Shown here piece by piece: positions 1-5,218 of a stretch of 8,230 nt of DNA. Below the pieces are notes generated by a model. That model saw only the letters and a list, made by a program, of their open reading frames with translations. It ran no database searches and had not been told where the DNA came from. Numbering within the stretch: position 1 is the stretch's first letter; the number at the start of each line of letters is the position of its first letter. The translations under genes were made by a program, and so were the position numbers. This stretch comes from JBBSBR01 sp038251135 (GTDB taxonomy: Bacteria; Patescibacteriota; Saccharimonadia; UBA4664): the NCBI GenBank assembly GCA_038251135.1, contig JBBSBR010000030.1, positions 1 through 8,230 on the forward strand, in the 5' to 3' direction.

Positions 1-2
1 AA

Positions 3-28
3 AGCGGCCACCGTTTCCAGTGACCGCT
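3..28 (-). terminator. Possible intrinsic terminator downstream of the 125-aa gene
   Basis: On the minus strand an AGCGG arm pairs with CCGCT, continued by a U-G wobble and CAC/GTG, giving about 9 bp of stem around an 8-nt loop, and it runs into TT at the window edge. It begins about 30 nt after the stop codon of the minus-strand gene ending at 61. Whether a full T-tract follows cannot be seen because the window ends here. Seen: the stem. Inferred: termination. Confidence 0.35.
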
Positions 29-60
29 GGTGAACATCTTAGGCTTCCGATTACAGTAAA

Positions 61-438
61 TCAGACTGGCAGACCCCGAATCCGATCATAAGTTGCGATG
101 GCTTCGGGCGAAGCCATATGAAGTGCCAGATCGGCCCTGCCGGTCCGTATGGAGCGCTCAACCAGCAGCACATCGTGCCAGGCTTCAGCTTGGGCGGCCT
201 CAGCGCGAAACTTAGCCCGATCCTCTTGGCTTCGGCGCTTATCCGTGAACAGCTGGTGCCTGTCGTCTTCCTCCTGATGACGGTGGTTCAGGTAGCTCTG
301 AGTCTGCTCGAGCGTCAACAATCCCAGGCATCTCTCAAGACCGATCACTGCCCCCGCCAACTCCGACCGGTGCAAGCTGCGTATCGCCCTGTCCAGACCA
401 TCGGCAACGAAGCTTTCGTTCAGTTGCACTGGATCCAT
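61..438 (-). CDS. Hypothetical protein, 125 aa, charged and helical
   Basis: I do not recognise this family. The ORF starts at ATG 438 and ends in TGA. A purine-rich AAGGGGAG lies about 8 nt upstream of the start, a good Shine-Dalgarno sequence, which is the main reason for believing this strand rather than the overlapping plus-strand frame. The product has no signal peptide or membrane segment. Residues about 50-85 are dense in Glu, Asp, Arg, Lys, Gln and His and look like a long soluble helix, and the rest is also mostly helix-forming; a single Cys lies at 37. It is transcribed divergently from ychF across about 105 bp, and a stem-loop follows its stop. Function unknown; a small soluble, possibly protein- or nucleic-acid-binding helical protein is only a guess. 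Confidence 0.6.
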   Translation of the reverse strand: MDPVQLNESFVADGLDRAIRSLHRSELAGAVIGLERCLGLLTLEQTQSYLNHRHQEEDDRHQLFTDKRRSQEDRAKFRAEAAQAEAWHDVLLVERSIRTGRADLALHMASPEAIATYDRIRGLPV

Positions 439-473
439 GTTGTGACTCCCCTTCCGTCGAGGTAGGTGACGCC

Positions 474-502
474 TTGGTGCGGCTCAGCGATTGAGCTACA
501 AT
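474..502 (+). promoter_or_regulatory. Sigma-70-type promoter for ychF
   Basis: TTGGTG (474-479) and TACAAT (497-502) are separated by exactly 17 bp. Transcription would begin near 509, leaving a leader of about 36 nt before the TTG start of ychF. The -10 lies in an 11-base string, GCTACAATAGA, that recurs exactly at the promoter at 5080-5108, which supports both. On the opposite strand a GATAAT-like hexamer (505-510) could serve the divergent 125-aa gene, but it lacks a clear -35. Confidence 0.65.
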
Positions 503-544
503 AGATTATCAGATATAGACTCAAAATAAGAAAGCACGATCAAT

Positions 545-1624
545 TTGGCACTCTCCCTCGGCATCGTCGGCCTTCCAAATGTCGGCAAATCCACCCTCTT
601 TAACGCGCTCACCAAGAATAATGTCTTGGCGGCCAACTATCCGTTTGCGACGATAGAGCCAAATGTCGGCATCGTCCCCCTCCCCGACAAACGTTTGGTC
701 GTGCTGGCTGCGATCTATAGCAGCGAGAAGATCCTGCCCGCCCCGGTAACCTTCGTGGATATCGCCGGGATCGTGCGCGGTGCCAGCGAGGGGCAGGGCT
801 TGGGCAATAAATTTCTAGCCAATATCCGTGAATCCAACGCCATCGTGCAAGTGGTGCGCGTATTCAAAGATAACGACGTCATCCATGTCGACGGCAAGGT
901 CGAGCCCAAAAACGATATTGAGACGATCAACACCGAGCTGATTTTGGCTGACCTACAAACCATCGAGAACCGCCTCGGCAAGCTGGAAGGCGATGCCCGT
1001 CGTGACCCCAAGGGGGCTGGAGCGCTGCTCGAAACACTGAAACAAGCCAAAGAAACCCTCAATCGCGGCCAAGTGCTCTATGGCTCGTCGGTCGATCCCG
1101 AATCGATTCGCGATTTACAGCTTATGACATCTAAGCCGTTTATCTACGTCTTTAATCTGGATGAAGGCGAACTTGGCGACGAGGCGCTTAAGTCGAGTTT
1201 ACGCGGTTTGGTTCCGGAAGGCGCGGCCGTGGTCTTTCTGTGCGCCAAGATTGAGGCCGAATTGATGGATCTGCCCGAAGACGAGGCTAATGAATTATTG
1301 GAATCGCTTGGCCAGAGCGAATCCGGCTTGGCGCAACTCGCCCATGTCGGCTTCAAGACGCTCGGATTGCAAACGTACCTGACGGCCGGCCCCAAAGAAA
1401 CCCGCGCCTGGACCATACCCGCCGGCGCTACGGCACCCGAAGCCGCCGGAGTAATTCATACCGATTTCCAGAAAGGCTTTATCAAAGCTGAGATCGTGGC
1501 TTTTGAAGATCTGGCAACGGCCGGATCCATGGCCGCGGCCAAAGCCAACGGCAAGGTTCGGCTCGAGGGCAAAGACTACGTGATGGCCGACGGCGACGTG
1601 GTCGAATTCCGGTTCAACGTCTAG
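545..1624 (+). CDS. ychF: Ribosome-binding ATPase YchF (Obg-family, OLA1-type)
   Basis: YchF is a universally conserved TRAFAC-class P-loop protein that prefers ATP over GTP, binds ribosomes and is linked to translation and stress responses. The 359-aa product matches the usual length of about 360. Visible motifs: the P-loop GLPNVGKST (residues 9-17), the NYPFATIEPN switch region (31-40), the G3 motif DIAG followed by the Obg-type glycine-rich stretch (72-87), and NLDE (204-207) in place of the canonical NKxD, the known basis of relaxed guanine specificity. A helical insertion (about 120-190) and a C-terminal TGS domain (about 277-357) follow. The start is TTG at 545: the frame has a stop at 527-529 and no ATG or GTG between, and the N-terminus MALSLGIVGLPNVGKS is exactly that of the family. 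The upstream AAGAAAG is only a weak Shine-Dalgarno sequence. It is monocistronic and converges on tlyA. Confidence 0.96.
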   Translation: MALSLGIVGLPNVGKSTLFNALTKNNVLAANYPFATIEPNVGIVPLPDKRLVVLAAIYSSEKILPAPVTFVDIAGIVRGASEGQGLGNKFLANIRESNAIVQVVRVFKDNDVIHVDGKVEPKNDIETINTELILADLQTIENRLGKLEGDARRDPKGAGALLETLKQAKETLNRGQVLYGSSVDPESIRDLQLMTSKPFIYVFNLDEGELGDEALKSSLRGLVPEGAAVVFLCAKIEAELMDLPEDEANELLESLGQSESGLAQLAHVGFKTLGLQTYLTAGPKETRAWTIPAGATAPEAAGVIHTDFQKGFIKAEIVAFEDLATAGSMAAAKANGKVRLEGKDYVMADGDVVEFRFNV

Positions 1625-1634
1625 CCGACTCGAT

Positions 1635-1673
1635 AGCCGCGCAACTTGGCGCGGCTGACCCCTTCCGAAGGGG
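1635..1673. terminator. Two tandem hairpins between convergent ychF and tlyA
   Basis: Hairpin 1: AGCCGCGC (1635-1642) pairs perfectly with GCGCGGCT (1649-1656) around a 6-nt loop. Hairpin 2: CCCCTT (1659-1664) pairs with AAGGGG (1668-1673) around CCG. Hairpin 2 ends one base before the tlyA stop codon (1674-1676). The strong stems at a convergent junction suggest bidirectional termination or 3'-end protection. In the ychF direction only a short T-rich tail (CTATTTA) follows and none follows in the tlyA direction, so classic intrinsic termination is uncertain. Confidence 0.6.
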
Positions 1674-2396
1674 CTATTTACTCTTAAGCAGGAAGAAGTG
1701 CTCCACATTTCCCTCAGCCCCGGACAGACCCGAGTCGACCTCGGCCGTGATCTCAAATCGGGTCTGTAAATAATCCCGAAGTTCAGCCAGTACCTCGTCG
1801 CGTTCCGCCCCCATCGGGATCACCCCGCGATACTTATCGGCCAGCGGCTTACCAGCCTCAAACTGGGGCTTTGCCATAGCCACAATCGGCGCACCCGGCT
1901 TCACGAGCGCAGCGACAGATTCCATGATCTTGGTAAGCGATATAAACGACACGTCGATCACGGCGATATCGGCCGGCTCGGGCAGTGCCGCCATCCTAAT
2001 GTCCGTCTGCTCCATGACGACTACGCGTGGATCCTGACGCAAATTATATGAGAGCTGGCCGGTGCCGACGTCGACGCAGTATGACTTCACGGCCCCGTTC
2101 TGAAGCGCAAAATCCGTAAAGCCGCCGGTCGACGAGCCGACATCCAGAACGACTCTGCCGGTGAAATCGAGCCTAAACTGCGCAGCCACGGAGGCTAGCT
2201 TCTCGCCCGCGCGAGAAACATACCGGTTTTGAGTCTTAAGATGAATATCCGTCGACTCATCAACCAATTGACCGGGTTTATCGAGTATTCGCCCATCGGC
2301 GCTCACCTGCCCCGCCATAATCAGTGCCTGAGCTTGGGTACGTGAAGCCGCTAATTCCCGCTCGGTCAAGATAAGGTCGAGTCGCTTCTTTGCCAT
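1674..2396 (-). CDS. tlyA: TlyA-family rRNA 2'-O-methyltransferase (hemolysin A family)
   Basis: TlyA proteins are S-adenosylmethionine-dependent ribose methyltransferases. The mycobacterial member modifies C1409 of 16S and C1920 of 23S rRNA, affecting subunit interaction and capreomycin sensitivity; the exact target here is inferred. The 240-aa product has an N-terminal S4 RNA-binding domain (about 4-60), an SRAGEKL linker (61-67), and an FtsJ/RrmJ-like Rossmann methyltransferase with motif I LDVGSSTGG (84-92). A K-D-K-E catalytic set can be placed at K66, D148 (VIDVSF), K176 (AKPQFE) and E232 (GNVEHFF). It starts at ATG 2396, 8 nt after the efp stop, with only a weak GGA upstream, so it is probably translated from the efp transcript. 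It is the last gene of the minus-strand translation cluster. The old name hemolysin should not be read as a toxin assignment. Confidence 0.93.
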   Translation of the reverse strand: MAKKRLDLILTERELAASRTQAQALIMAGQVSADGRILDKPGQLVDESTDIHLKTQNRYVSRAGEKLASVAAQFRLDFTGRVVLDVGSSTGGFTDFALQNGAVKSYCVDVGTGQLSYNLRQDPRVVVMEQTDIRMAALPEPADIAVIDVSFISLTKIMESVAALVKPGAPIVAMAKPQFEAGKPLADKYRGVIPMGAERDEVLAELRDYLQTRFEITAEVDSGLSGAEGNVEHFFLLKSK

Positions 2397-2404
2397 GATT
2401 CCGT

Positions 2405-2968
2405 CTACTTGGTGCGTTCGAGGTAAGCACCGGTAAGTGTGTTTACCTTCAGCCTATCGCCCTCGTTCACAAATAGCGGCACCATAATTTCTATGCCGGT
2501 CTCGAGAGTCGCCGGCTTCATGGCGGCCGTTGCAGTGTCGCCTCGGGCTCCCGGGTCGGTTCGGGTGACTTCAAGGACGACCGCATTGGGCATTTCGAGT
2601 CCAATGACGCGGCCGTCAAAAAAGAGCAGCTGCACGGTCGAGCTGTCGGCCACGAACTTCGACTGGTCGCCGAGCAGGTCAGCCTCAACCGTCTCCTGGT
2701 CGAACGTTTCGGTGTTCATGAAGATCATGCTCGATCCGTCTCGATAAAGGAGCTGCATGTTGGAACGGGATACGTCGGCGGAGCTCAGCTTATCCGACGA
2801 ACGGAAGGATTTCTCGACCACGCCGCCGCTCAACAAATTCTTGAGTTTCACTTGAACCACGGCTCCGCCGCGGCCCATGGCCTTATGAGAATACTCGACA
2901 ACCCGATAAGGTATACCTTCGAGCTCAACGAGAACGCCAATTTTGAGGTCGGTATGACCGAGTACCAT
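2405..2968 (-). CDS. efp: Translation elongation factor P
   Basis: EF-P binds between the ribosomal P and E sites and relieves stalling at polyproline stretches. The 187-aa product is full length and has the three beta-barrel layout: KOW-like domain I (1-62), OB domain II (about 66-128) and C-terminal domain III (about 130-185), the last with the family-like segment GIEIMVPLFVNEGD. The domain I tip loop reads MGRGGA (31-36), so an arginine (R33) occupies the place of the lysine modified in E. coli (K34). The start at ATG 2968 is fixed by AGGAG seven bases upstream. It lies 171 bp downstream of rpsR and 8 nt upstream of tlyA. No EpmA, EpmB or EarP modification gene is visible in this window. 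Confidence 0.96.
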   Translation of the reverse strand: MVLGHTDLKIGVLVELEGIPYRVVEYSHKAMGRGGAVVQVKLKNLLSGGVVEKSFRSSDKLSSADVSRSNMQLLYRDGSSMIFMNTETFDQETVEADLLGDQSKFVADSSTVQLLFFDGRVIGLEMPNAVVLEVTRTDPGARGDTATAAMKPATLETGIEIMVPLFVNEGDRLKVNTLTGAYLERTK

Positions 2969-3068
2969 GTTGTTTCTCCTGTAATTCTTCTTTTCGAAGT
3001 CGAGTATGTTGGTCTTCGTATTTTCCGCTTGAGTAGTGCGATTGACGAGTGCAGCGCAAGGAGAAGTT

Positions 3069-3134
3069 GAAGGCCGGAGTGAAGCGTACTTAAGGTACGC
3101 TGAGCGAGGACTGGAAACTTCGACGCCGCGATGT
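3069..3134. repeat. Hairpin repeat copy 1 (between rpsR and efp)
   Basis: This copy carries GAGTGAAGCGTACTTAA (3077-3093), identical to copy 2 at 3461-3477. More weakly matching flanks extend the similarity from GAAGGCC on the left to GCGATGT on the right. Within it AGCGTAC (3082-3088) pairs with GTACGCT (3095-3101) in a perfect 7-bp stem. It ends a few bases before the rpsR stop codon at 3140-3142, so it lies in the 3' UTR of rpsR. Outer arms GAAGTT and AACTTC (about 3063-3068 and 3116-3121) could close a longer structure. Confidence 0.75.
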
Positions 3135-3139
3135 GCCGT

Positions 3140-3358
3140 CTATCGTACTACGAAAGGCAGAAGGGCGATGTGACGGGAGCGCTTAAGGGCGACAGCAACG
3201 CTGCGCTGGTGACGAAGGCAGTTGCCGGTACGCTTGCGGCCTTCAATCTTGCCATAGCTCGACAGATAACGCTGCAGCAATTTTACGTCCTTGTAGTCGA
3301 CAAAGTCGATCTTCTCGGCGCAGAATCGGCAGACTTTTTTCGTGTAAAAATTAGCCAT
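3140..3358 (-). CDS. rpsR: Small ribosomal subunit protein bS18
   Basis: bS18 sits on the 30S platform, bound to bS6 and 16S helix 22. The 72-aa product is of normal length and carries the family core DYKD (21-24), the GKI...RTGNC...HQR region (36-52) and the C-terminal KRSRHIALLPFV (59-70). Cys10, Cys13 (CRFC), Cys47 and His50 could form a zinc site of the kind known in the cysteine-containing form of S18. I start it at ATG 3358 rather than the upstream in-frame ATG at 3448, because MANFYTKK matches the family N-terminus and AGGA lies about 11 nt upstream. It is separated from ssb by 183 bp and from efp by 171 bp, unusually far for an rpsF-ssb-rpsR cluster, and each spacer has a copy of the same repeat. 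Confidence 0.95.
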   Translation of the reverse strand: MANFYTKKVCRFCAEKIDFVDYKDVKLLQRYLSSYGKIEGRKRTGNCLRHQRSVAVALKRSRHIALLPFVVR

Positions 3359-3541
3359 TTTGTAATAGATCCTAGTTAGTTCAATGAAGTTAATGTCTTG
3401 AAATGGATTTCGGTTAGTTCCGTGTCGGACTCGTGCGGTACAAGGCAATGCTGAGGACCAGAGTGAAGCGTACTTAATTGTACGTCGAGCGAGAACCGGA
3501 GGCGATAACGATGTAATGTACAGTCTGGGACAGAATTAGAC
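3359..3541 (-). other. Long ssb-rpsR intergenic spacer
   Basis: These 183 bp separate ssb from rpsR in a cluster whose other junctions are 1 to 15 bp, except the 171-bp spacer after rpsR. It holds repeat copy 2, a TACAAT-like hexamer (minus strand, around 3475-3480) with no convincing -35, and the rpsR Shine-Dalgarno sequence AGGA. No small ORF with a supported start was found. It could hold a separate rpsR promoter or an RNA processing site; nothing here decides that. Confidence 0.5.
3453..3514. repeat. Hairpin repeat copy 2 (between ssb and rpsR)
   Basis: This copy shares the exact 17-mer GAGTGAAGCGTACTTAA (3461-3477) with copy 1, 384 bp away in the same orientation. GAGCGAG (3487-3493) and CGATGT (3509-3514) also match. 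The stem is weaker than in copy 1: CGTAC pairs with GTACG around a 6-nt loop. The loop and outer positions differ while the stem core is kept, which hints at selection for a structure or a bound sequence. It lies about 27 bp beyond the ssb stop. Confidence 0.75.
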
Positions 3542-4012
3542 CTAGAACGGGATGTCGTCGAGATTAATGGCACCGTTGGCGTCAACGTCATCGACGATAA
3601 CGTCCTCGGACTTCTTCGAAGGCGCCTTGGTTGCCGGAGCTTCATCGTATGAGTCGTTTCCTGAGGATGGGGCGCCGTCGCCGCGGCCATCGAGGAAGTT
3701 AACGTCCGACGCAACGATCTCGGTACGCTGACGCTTAACGCCGTCTTTCTCCCAGCTCTGAGTCTGGAGACGTCCGATTACCAGTACCTTTCGGCCCTTG
3801 GCGAGGTATTGAGCCGTAAGCTCACCGAGCTTGCCCCAAGCGACTATCTCGTGGTATTCAACCGCCTCCTTACGCTCGCCGTTGCCGTCCTGCCAAGTGC
3901 GGTTGGTGGCTACGGCGAATGAAGCTACCTGCTGACCGCTGGGAGTGGTCCGCAGCTCAGGGTCGCGCGTTAAGTTGCCCATGATGATCGCTTGGTTAAA
4001 ACTCTTGGCCAT
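3542..4012 (-). CDS. ssb: Single-stranded DNA-binding protein
   Basis: SSB coats single-stranded DNA in replication, repair and recombination and recruits partners through its C-terminal tip. The 156-aa product has an OB fold (about 1-108) starting MAKSFNQAIIMGNLTRDPELR, with the WxxxGxxAxxxxxYLxKG-like segment (59-73) and VxGRLQTQSW (77-86). A low-complexity acidic linker rich in Ser, Asp and Ala follows (about 110-150), then the diagnostic acidic tip LDDIPF. It starts at ATG 4012; the preceding GAGGAG (4021-4026) is a strong Shine-Dalgarno sequence 8 nt away. The start shares one base with the rpsF stop (TAATG), the usual sign of translational coupling, and the rpsF-ssb order is common in bacteria. 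Confidence 0.97.
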   Translation of the reverse strand: MAKSFNQAIIMGNLTRDPELRTTPSGQQVASFAVATNRTWQDGNGERKEAVEYHEIVAWGKLGELTAQYLAKGRKVLVIGRLQTQSWEKDGVKRQRTEIVASDVNFLDGRGDGAPSSGNDSYDEAPATKAPSKKSEDVIVDDVDANGAINLDDIPF

Positions 4013-4401
4013 TAATTGCTCTCCTCTGACACAGTTACTTCTTCCTTCGCGGCTTTAACCGGCTCGTCCGACTTCTTCTCGTCGTCCGAAACCTTCTTGG
4101 CGGCCCGAACCGGAGCAACTTCGTGAACGACAAGAATATACCGGATTACTTCCTCGGTAATCAAGACTGTCTTTTCGAGCTCGCGAACCTGCGACGGGTC
4201 AATTAAGATCTCGAAATAAACGTAAACGGCGAAGTCCTGCTTGGCGATTCGATAAGCCAGGCGCTTCTTGCCCCAGTTGTCGCGCTTTGTGACGCGGCCG
4301 CCGGCGGCTTGAACAAGACCTTCGATCTTGGCGATTGGCGTCTCGACGTCAATCTCAAGGTCGGGGTGCAGGAGCACCATTAATTCGTAGGCTTTTTGCA
4401 T
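4012..4401 (-). CDS. rpsF: Small ribosomal subunit protein bS6
   Basis: bS6 pairs with bS18 on the 30S platform. The 129-aa product begins MQKAYELMVLLHPDLE and has the ferredoxin-like S6 fold over residues 1-95, with NWGKKRLAYRI (42-52) and FAVYVYFEI (57-65) as recognisable strands. Residues about 96-129 form a Lys/Glu/Asp-rich tail, longer than the E. coli core and common in shape for S6. I place the start at ATG 4401, not the in-frame ATG at 4539, because the family N-terminus and the Shine-Dalgarno sequence AAAGGA, 4 nt upstream, agree; the upstream 46 codons do not resemble S6 and cover a promoter. It is the first gene of the rpsF-ssb-rpsR cluster and probably of the efp-tlyA continuation. 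Confidence 0.96.
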   Translation of the reverse strand: MQKAYELMVLLHPDLEIDVETPIAKIEGLVQAAGGRVTKRDNWGKKRLAYRIAKQDFAVYVYFEILIDPSQVRELEKTVLITEEVIRYILVVHEVAPVRAAKKVSDDEKKSDEPVKAAKEEVTVSEESN

Positions 4402-4491
4402 AGTATCCTTTCCATGGAAACACCGGTTTTCAACCGGGTTGCGGTCCCTGAACATTTGAGGGAGCGCAAAAAGGTTAAATAGTTGTAAAAC
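4402..4491 (-). promoter_or_regulatory. Structured rpsF leader, candidate S6:S18 autoregulatory element
   Basis: The leader of about 90 nt folds, on the minus strand, into three elements. TTGCG-C-TCCCT pairs with AGGGA-C-CGCAA (4439-4469), a 10-bp stem with one C-C mismatch and a 9-nt loop. CCGGTT/AACCGG (4423-4437) forms a tight 6-bp hairpin. A perfect 12-base palindrome TTTCCATGGAAA (4409-4420) overlaps the Shine-Dalgarno sequence. Leaders bound by the S6:S18 complex are known upstream of rpsF in many bacteria and carry a CCG-containing bulge mimicking 16S helix 22; a GACCGC string (4440-4445) is present here. The structure is seen; the S6:S18 role is inferred. Confidence 0.5.
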
Positions 4492-4497
4492 CTCGTA

Positions 4498-4526
4498 ATT
4501 ATAGGCTAAATCGAGCTCATGGTCAA
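4498..4526 (-). promoter_or_regulatory. Strong sigma-70-type promoter for rpsF operon
   Basis: On the minus strand TTGACC (4521-4526) and a perfect TATAAT (4498-4503) are separated by exactly 17 bp. Transcription would start near 4491, leaving a leader of about 90 nt before rpsF. This is the strongest promoter in the window by sequence, as expected for a ribosomal protein operon. Its -35 overlaps the likely -35 of the divergent PRC-barrel gene. Confidence 0.8.
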
Positions 4527-4549
4527 TGAGCAGCCTCATGCATTACAAT
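4520..4549 (+). promoter_or_regulatory. Promoter for the PRC-barrel gene, overlapping the rpsF promoter
   Basis: TACAAT (4544-4549) is a good -10; TGGTCA (4520-4525) is a 4-of-6 -35 at 18 bp spacing. The -35 shares five bases with the rpsF -35 on the other strand. The predicted start of transcription is close to the A of ATG 4556, so the mRNA would have little or no leader. Confidence 0.5.
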
Positions 4550-4555
4550 GAACGC

Positions 4556-5083
4556 ATGTATACTCTCTCCAACAGCCTGCTTGAGCTCCCCATCTTAAGC
4601 CTGCAAACGGGCCAGTCGATCACGCAGACCAGCGGGGTCATCATCGACTCTTCGAGCCTGACCATAGTGGCTCTGACCTGCGGCGAGACCGAGGGCATGA
4701 CTCATCCCATAATCCTAATCCGCGATATCCGCGAGTTTGCAACGGATTGTATCTTAGTAAACTCCGATGACGATATCAGCGAATCCGAGGACATCGTACG
4801 GCTCAAGACGCTGCTCGATAAACCGTTTAACCTCATGAACATTCGCGTAGCCACCGAATCCGGCCATCGGCTTGGGCGCGTCGAGGACTACACGATCAAT
4901 ACTGAAAATTTCCAGATCCAGAAGCTATATGTCCACCCGGCCCTGCTCAAAGGCGTCTTTGGATCGAGCCTCATTATCGATCGGGACCAAATTTCCGACG
5001 TCACGCCCAAACTTATTACCGTCAAAGAAACGACCACATCGCTGCCGGCGATCGCCGATATCACCCCGCCGATCAAGTCTTGA
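4556..5083 (+). CDS. PRC-barrel domain protein, two barrel-like halves
   Basis: PRC-barrel domains are small beta-barrels found in photosynthetic reaction centre H subunits, in the rRNA maturation factor RimM and in many stand-alone bacterial proteins of unknown role. The 175-aa product has two such halves: residues 1-70 (MYTLSNSLLELPILSLQTGQ..., typical opening) and 91-147 (FNLMNIRVATESGHRLGRVEDY...), joined by an acidic segment DDDISESED (71-79). A Thr/Pro-rich tail ends it. No signal or membrane segment is visible. Starts at 4526 and 4538 are possible in frame, but 4556 gives the family-like N-terminus and lies where transcription should begin; no Shine-Dalgarno sequence precedes any of the three. 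It is flanked by divergent rpsF and a downstream mini-gene. Precise function unknown. Confidence 0.8.
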   Translation: MYTLSNSLLELPILSLQTGQSITQTSGVIIDSSSLTIVALTCGETEGMTHPIILIRDIREFATDCILVNSDDDISESEDIVRLKTLLDKPFNLMNIRVATESGHRLGRVEDYTINTENFQIQKLYVHPALLKGVFGSSLIIDRDQISDVTPKLITVKETTTSLPAIADITPPIKS

Positions 5084-5108
5084 TACCATAAAACACTTAC
5101 GCTACAAT
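5080..5108 (+). promoter_or_regulatory. Near-consensus promoter for a mini-transcription unit
   Basis: TTGATA (5080-5085) and TACAAT (5103-5108) are separated by exactly 17 bp. The -35 overlaps the stop codon of the PRC-barrel gene. The 11-mer GCTACAATAGA (5101-5111) is identical to the ychF promoter -10 region. Expected transcription start is near 5115. Confidence 0.75.
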
Positions 5109-5121
5109 AGACTGCAGTAAA

Positions 5122-5128
5122 AGAGGTG
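5122..5128 (+). promoter_or_regulatory. Shine-Dalgarno sequence of the 21-codon ORF
   Basis: AGAGGTG (5122-5128) contains GAGGTG, a six-base match to the anti-Shine-Dalgarno complement. It is 6 nt before the TTG at 5135 and 9 nt before the TTG at 5138, so either may be the start. It lies shortly after the predicted transcription start. Confidence 0.6.
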
Positions 5129-5134
5129 GCGGGG

Positions 5135-5200
5135 TTGTTGATTATTGTACTTTGGGCGATCGCATTCGTAGTAGCCTATCGACTGGCTACTGCCCACTAA
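5135..5200 (+). CDS. Putative 21-aa hydrophobic small protein
   Basis: This is a small ORF starting with TTG at 5135 (or 5138) and ending in TAA. Nearly the whole product is one hydrophobic stretch rich in Ile, Val, Leu, Ala and Phe with one Trp (residues about 2-15), followed by Tyr-Arg-Leu and a short polar end, ATAH. That is the shape of a single-pass small membrane protein. Support comes from its setting: a near-consensus promoter, a good Shine-Dalgarno sequence and an intrinsic terminator bracket it as its own unit. Against it: the length is tiny, the start is not ATG, and a 9-bp RNA hairpin lies inside the reading frame, so the unit may instead be a small RNA. I recognise no homologue. 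Confidence 0.45.
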   Translation: MLIIVLWAIAFVVAYRLATAH

Positions 5201-5218
5201 CTACCCCCATCCCCCGGA

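Noticed and set aside
118..465. Plus-strand ORF of 115 codons opposite the 125-aa gene
   Set aside because: No ribosome site or promoter was seen upstream, whereas the minus-strand frame has a strong Shine-Dalgarno sequence. Treated as an antisense shadow.
2852..3070. 72-codon plus-strand ORF across the efp start
   Set aside because: It is mostly antisense to efp and lacks a Shine-Dalgarno sequence.
3376..3714. 112-codon minus-strand ORF overlapping the ssb 3' end
   Set aside because: It is a frame-shifted shadow of ssb, rich in Arg, Ser and Thr, without its own start signals.
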